Source: JALWSI01 sp964569095 [NCBI: uncultured Aquificales bacterium] (GTDB lineage: Bacteria; Thermosulfidibacterota; Thermosulfidibacteria; Thermosulfidibacterales). From it: a DNA stretch of 8,577 nt. Below, piece by piece: positions 6,441-8,577 of the stretch. Below the pieces are notes generated by a model, which was given only the letters and a program-made list of their open reading frames with translations, had not been told where the DNA came from and did no database searches. The translations under genes and the position numbers were made by a program. The stretch is from contig CAZMTB010000161.1 in assembly GCA_964569095.1 (NCBI GenBank), positions 1 to 8,577 on the forward strand, in the 5' to 3' direction. Every line of letters begins with the position of its first letter. Position 1 is the first letter of the stretch.

Positions 6441-8000
6441 GTGTCCAATAACAAGAGACCCCAGGTAAAGCGAGAGGTAAGAGAGCTTCTGTTGCTATTC
6501 GAGATAAGCCAGGCCTTGGAACGGAGCCTGGACATCCGCGAGGTGGTAAACCCGGTGCTGGAGTCCATGGCCGAGCACATGGGCATGTTGAGGGGAACCC
6601 TCACCCTTCTCAACCGGAACACCGGAGAGATAGTGATAGAGGCCGCCTACGGCCTATCGGCAAACCAGCAGAAGAGGGGCAAGTATCGCCTGGGAGAGGG
6701 AATAACAGGCAAGGTGGTAGAGACGGGCCAACCGGCGATAGTGCCACACATCTCTGAGGAACCCCTATTCCTCGATAGAACCGGGGCCCGGAAGAACCTG
6801 AAGAAAGAAGAGATCTCCTTCATCTGCGTCCCGATAAAGATAGGCAACGAGGTTATAGGTGCCCTGAGCGTGGACCGACTCTTCGACGAGAATATCTCCT
6901 TCGAAGAGGACATCCGGCTTCTATCCATCATAGCGGCAATGATCGCCCAGGCGGTGAAACTGCGCCAGACCGTTCAGGAAGACAAACAGAGGCTGTTGGA
7001 AGAGAACATACGCCTCCAGGAGGCTTTGAAAGACAGGTTTCACCCCGCCAACATGATCGGCAACTCAAAGGCCATGAGGGAGGTTTACGACCTCATAGCC
7101 AAGGTGGCCAAAACCGACACAACTGTGCTCATCAGGGGAGAGAGCGGAACGGGCAAGGAGCTGGTGGCACACGCCATACACTACAACAGCCTGCGGGCAG
7201 CAAAGCCCTTCGTTAAGGTGAGCTGCGCGGCGTTGCCAGAAACGGTGATAGAGAGCGAGCTATTCGGGCACGAGAAGGGGGCCTTCACCGGGGCCATTGC
7301 CATGAGAAAGGGCAGGTTTGAACTGGCCCAGGGCGGCACCATATTTCTCGACGAAATAGGCGACCTTTCACCTGCGATGCAGATAAAGCTACTGAGGGTG
7401 TTGCAAGAGAGGGAGTTTGAAAGGGTGGGAGGCACCCAGACCATAAAGGTGGACGTCAGGGTGATCGCCGCCACCAACAGAAACCTCGAGGAGCTGATAG
7501 AGAAGGGCGAGTTCAGGGAAGACCTGTACTACCGGCTCAACGTTTTTCCCATACACCTGCCCCCCTTGCGCCAGCGGCGCACCGACATTCCCCTGCTGGC
7601 CGACTTTTTCGTGGAAAAGTACAGCAAGGTGCACCACAAAAGCATAAAACGAATATCCACCCCTGCGATAGACATGCTGATGAGCTACCACTGGCCTGGC
7701 AACGTGAGAGAGCTGGAGAACTGCATAGAGAGAGCGGTCATTCTTAGCCAAGACGACGTGATTCACGGGCACCACCTGCCCCCCACCCTGCAGACCGCAG
7801 AGGCCAGCGGCACCAAGCCTAAGGGTACCCTCACCAGTGCCCTCGAGGGCGTGGAACGAGAACTACTCCTCGAGGCGCTGAAGTCGTCACGGGGAAACAT
7901 GTCAAAGGCCGCCAAGTCCCTTGGAATAACCGAGAGGATGATGGGAATAAGGGTGAAAAAGTACGGCATAGACCCCAAACGATTCAAAACCCGAAGGTAG
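6441..8000 (+). CDS. NifA-type sigma-54-dependent transcriptional activator (GAF-AAA+-Fis HTH)
   Basis: This is an enhancer-binding activator that remodels sigma-54 RNA polymerase by ATP hydrolysis. Order of domains in the 519 residues: an N-terminal GAF sensor (about 16-173), a helical linker rich in Gln/Glu/Lys (174-200), the AAA+ domain (204-450) and a Fis-type helix-turn-helix (475-510). The AAA+ domain is complete: Walker A GESGTGKE (233-240), the sigma-54 contact loop GAFTGA (280-285), Walker B TIFLDEIG (300-307), ATNRNL (344-349), FREDLYYRLNVFP (358-370) and WPGNVREL (418-425). The layout and the C-terminus resemble NifA. However, the interdomain linker has no cysteine, so the redox Cys pair of oxygen-sensitive NifA is absent. 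No nif genes are in the window, so it may regulate other metabolism; I withhold the symbol. The GTG start at 6441 has GAGGAG at 6429-6434, 6 nt away. Confidence 0.93.
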   Translation: MSNNKRPQVKREVRELLLLFEISQALERSLDIREVVNPVLESMAEHMGMLRGTLTLLNRNTGEIVIEAAYGLSANQQKRGKYRLGEGITGKVVETGQPAIVPHISEEPLFLDRTGARKNLKKEEISFICVPIKIGNEVIGALSVDRLFDENISFEEDIRLLSIIAAMIAQAVKLRQTVQEDKQRLLEENIRLQEALKDRFHPANMIGNSKAMREVYDLIAKVAKTDTTVLIRGESGTGKELVAHAIHYNSLRAAKPFVKVSCAALPETVIESELFGHEKGAFTGAIAMRKGRFELAQGGTIFLDEIGDLSPAMQIKLLRVLQEREFERVGGTQTIKVDVRVIAATNRNLEELIEKGEFREDLYYRLNVFPIHLPPLRQRRTDIPLLADFFVEKYSKVHHKSIKRISTPAIDMLMSYHWPGNVRELENCIERAVILSQDDVIHGHHLPPTLQTAEASGTKPKGTLTSALEGVERELLLEALKSSRGNMSKAAKSLGITERMMGIRVKKYGIDPKRFKTRR

Positions 8001-8011
8001 TAAAAAGCAAC

Positions 8012-8030
8012 CTGCCTCTAATCATGGCAG
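8012..8030 (+). terminator. weak hairpin after the NifA-like gene, possible terminator
   Basis: CTGCC (8012-8016) pairs with GGCAG (8026-8030) across a 9-nt loop, 11 nt after the stop codon. The stem is only 5 bp and no T-run follows directly, so if it ends transcription it does so poorly or with Rho. Confidence 0.2.
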
Positions 8031-8053
8031 ATAGCCGTCTTTCACCACTGAGG

Positions 8054-8124
8054 TGCGGTCTAAGGAATTATGCAGTTGTCTGGGGCTCGCTCAAAAGCCT
8101 TCTGTTCAAATCCCATGACCCGCA
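8054..8124 (+). pseudogene. tRNA-like remnant (T-loop and acceptor 3' end), possible integration scar
   Basis: GTTCAAATCC at 8104-8113 matches the tRNA T-loop (B-box) consensus, and the bases after it, CCATGACCCGCA, read like a T-stem and acceptor 3' strand with A as discriminator but no encoded CCA. TGCGGTC at 8054-8060 pairs with GACCCGCA (8117-8124) if one C bulges, giving a body of 71 nt, close to tRNA size. TATGCAGTTG at 8070-8079 weakly recalls a D-loop. The T-stem does not pair, because TTCTG faces CCCAT, and the GGGCT/AGCCT hairpin has an 8-nt loop. It therefore is not a working tRNA. It could be a decayed tRNA, a tRNA 3' fragment left by an integrative element, or chance. Confidence 0.3.
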
Positions 8125-8270
8125 AAACTTTCTCACCAACCAAAACCCCTCAAATTCTAACGGTTTTTAGAAGGCTGAAAGGACCCTTATCTTCTTGCTG
8201 AATGTGAATTCTGGATTACTTGCAACAGTAAGATATACCACTTGCTTTAGAAACCCTACATACAAAAAGG

Positions 8271-8300
8271 TTTACAGCTCGTACAGGAGTGAAATATAAG
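8271..8300 (+). promoter_or_regulatory. strong sigma-70-like promoter candidate for the methyltransferase locus
   Basis: TTTACA (8271-8276, 5/6) and TATAAG (8295-8300, 5/6) are separated by 18 bp. The predicted start near 8307 would leave a leader of about 107 nt before the ATG at 8414. It is the best-matching promoter pair in the right-hand region and sits where the locus would need its own promoter. Confidence 0.5.
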
Positions 8301-8318
8301 TTATCAAGGAGATTCATC

Positions 8319-8381
8319 TTGACAGAAAAGATCACCATCAAGAAAATTAAACCATGGTGGATGAAGAAGTCCGAGAAATAG
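8319..8381 (+). CDS. possible 20-codon leader ORF with tandem tryptophans
   Basis: A TTG at 8319 preceded by AAGGAG (8306-8311, 7 nt spacing) opens a 20-residue frame ending in TAG at 8379-8381. The peptide contains KPWWMKK, is strongly basic and has no recognisable family. The ribosome site would sit almost at the predicted transcription start of the 8271-8300 promoter, which argues against translation from that transcript. It may be a chance ORF or the tail of a degraded gene. Confidence 0.2.
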   Translation: MTEKITIKKIKPWWMKKSEK

Positions 8382-8413
8382 GAGATGGAACTTAGCAAAG
8401 AAAGGAGGTATTT

Positions 8414-8577
8414 ATGCATCTAACAGAAAATAATAGCGCTGATAAGAGCAGGCGTTTTGAGTTTGGCGAGAATTGGAAAAGATTTCTTCGTACCTTGAGT
8501 GAGGAAAGGATACGCATAGCTGAAAATTCACTACGTGAAATGTTGGAAATTGAATCTTTAAAAGGGAGAAGTTTTTT
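8414..8577 (+). CDS. probable class I SAM-dependent methyltransferase, N-terminal part (3' end outside window)
   Basis: The ATG at 8414 follows a strong AAAGGAGGT (8401-8409), with 5 nt between GGAGG and the start. The frame stays open for 54 codons to the right edge. The visible protein has FEFGENWKRFL (residues 16-25), SEERIRIAENSLREML (29-44) and LKGRSF (49-54). This pattern is typical of the region just before the SAM-binding glycine motif (FLDIGxGxG) in class I methyltransferases; the window ends on TT, consistent with F or L as the next residue. The catalytic part is not seen, so substrate and activity are inferred. Composition is about 36% G+C with A/T-ending codons such as AAT, TTT and TTA, unlike the genes to the left, which suggests acquisition from another source or a variable locus. 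Confidence 0.7.
   Translation, partial: MHLTENNSADKSRRFEFGENWKRFLRTLSEERIRIAENSLREMLEIESLKGRSF

Larger units (their letters stand above)
8001..8413. other. gene-poor, A+T-rich boundary region
   Basis: About 410 bp separate the regulator from the methyltransferase. Composition falls from roughly half G+C near 8041-8100 to about 37% by hand count over 8221-8400, against about 57-60% in the coding block. I find no convincing protein gene apart from a possible short leader ORF. Contents listed separately are a hairpin, a tRNA-like remnant and a promoter candidate. No CRISPR repeats, IS ends or rRNA are seen. Confidence 0.6.

Noticed and set aside
6110-6622. Minus-strand 170-codon open frame spanning the dxr-regulator gap
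   Set aside because: It is antisense to two confidently identified genes and shows no family features.
8054-8124. Functional tRNA gene
   Set aside because: The T-stem does not pair, the anticodon-like hairpin has an 8-nt loop and the D-arm is not formed, so only a remnant can be proposed.
8155-8172. TTCTAA/TTAGAA hairpin as a terminator
   Set aside because: It is a short A/T stem with no G+C core and no following T-run; too weak to be an intrinsic terminator.
8354-8395. 13-codon ATG frame in the methyltransferase leader
   Set aside because: There is no good ribosome site, it overlaps the 8319 frame, and it has no recognisable features.
8001-8413. Sigma-54 promoter (-24 GG / -12 GC) in the gap after the NifA-like gene
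   Set aside because: Candidate GG and GC pairs, for example at 8213-8223, have 7 nt between them instead of the required 10.
8216-8419. Minus-strand 67-codon hydrophobic open frame
   Set aside because: It has no recognisable family and overlaps the start and ribosome site of the methyltransferase on the other strand; its hydrophobicity follows from A+T-rich antisense sequence.
1-8577. CRISPR array, insertion sequence or rRNA
   Set aside because: No regularly spaced direct repeats, transposase-like reading frame, terminal inverted repeats or rRNA-like segments were seen on either strand.

Overview
The window is a densely packed stretch of an anaerobic, probably thermophilic or thermotolerant bacterial chromosome. 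All recognisable genes lie on the + strand. Sampled lines of the coding block are about 57-60% G+C by hand count, with heavy use of AGG/AGA and ATA codons. A 2-oxoacid:ferredoxin oxidoreductase gamma subunit beside a GltD-like flavoprotein carrying ferredoxin domains indicates anaerobic amino-acid or oxoacid metabolism. The lineage could be Synergistota-like, but this is a guess from gene content and style. Nothing in the window proves it.

Region by region. (1) 3-704: the C-terminal part of a metallo-beta-lactamase-fold hydrolase with a two-repeat TPR tail, cut by the left edge. (2) 751-2819: a redox pair, a PorG-type gamma subunit overlapping a 508-residue FAD/NAD(P) oxidoreductase that is fused to a C-terminal two-cluster ferredoxin module. 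No alpha or beta (TPP-binding) subunit is visible. (3) 2833-6355: a good sigma-70-like promoter, then leuB, cdsA, a small unrecognised TPR-like gene and dxr, joined by overlaps or short gaps as one apparent operon (leucine, phospholipid and isoprenoid synthesis). (4) 6441-8000: a GAF-AAA+-Fis sigma-54 activator of the NifA type, with no nif genes in view. (5) 8001-8413: a gene-poor, increasingly A+T-rich stretch containing a tRNA-like remnant, a strong candidate promoter and a possible 20-codon leader ORF. (6) 8414-8577: the start of a probable class I SAM-dependent methyltransferase at about 36% G+C, cut by the right edge.

How they work together. The oxoacid oxidoreductase pieces suggest electron flow from oxoacid oxidation through ferredoxin-type clusters to FAD and NAD(P). 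leuB, cdsA and dxr are housekeeping anabolic genes. The NifA-like protein would activate sigma-54 promoters that are not visible here. The sharp composition and codon change after 8000, together with a fragment resembling a tRNA 3' end, suggests that the right end enters an acquired or variable region. The methyltransferase would fit a surface-polysaccharide or small-molecule locus, but that is inference.

No clearly new biological system is visible. The best leads are the ferredoxin-fused GltD-like protein with an orphan gamma subunit, the unknown gene between cdsA and dxr, and the tRNA-like scar at the composition boundary.
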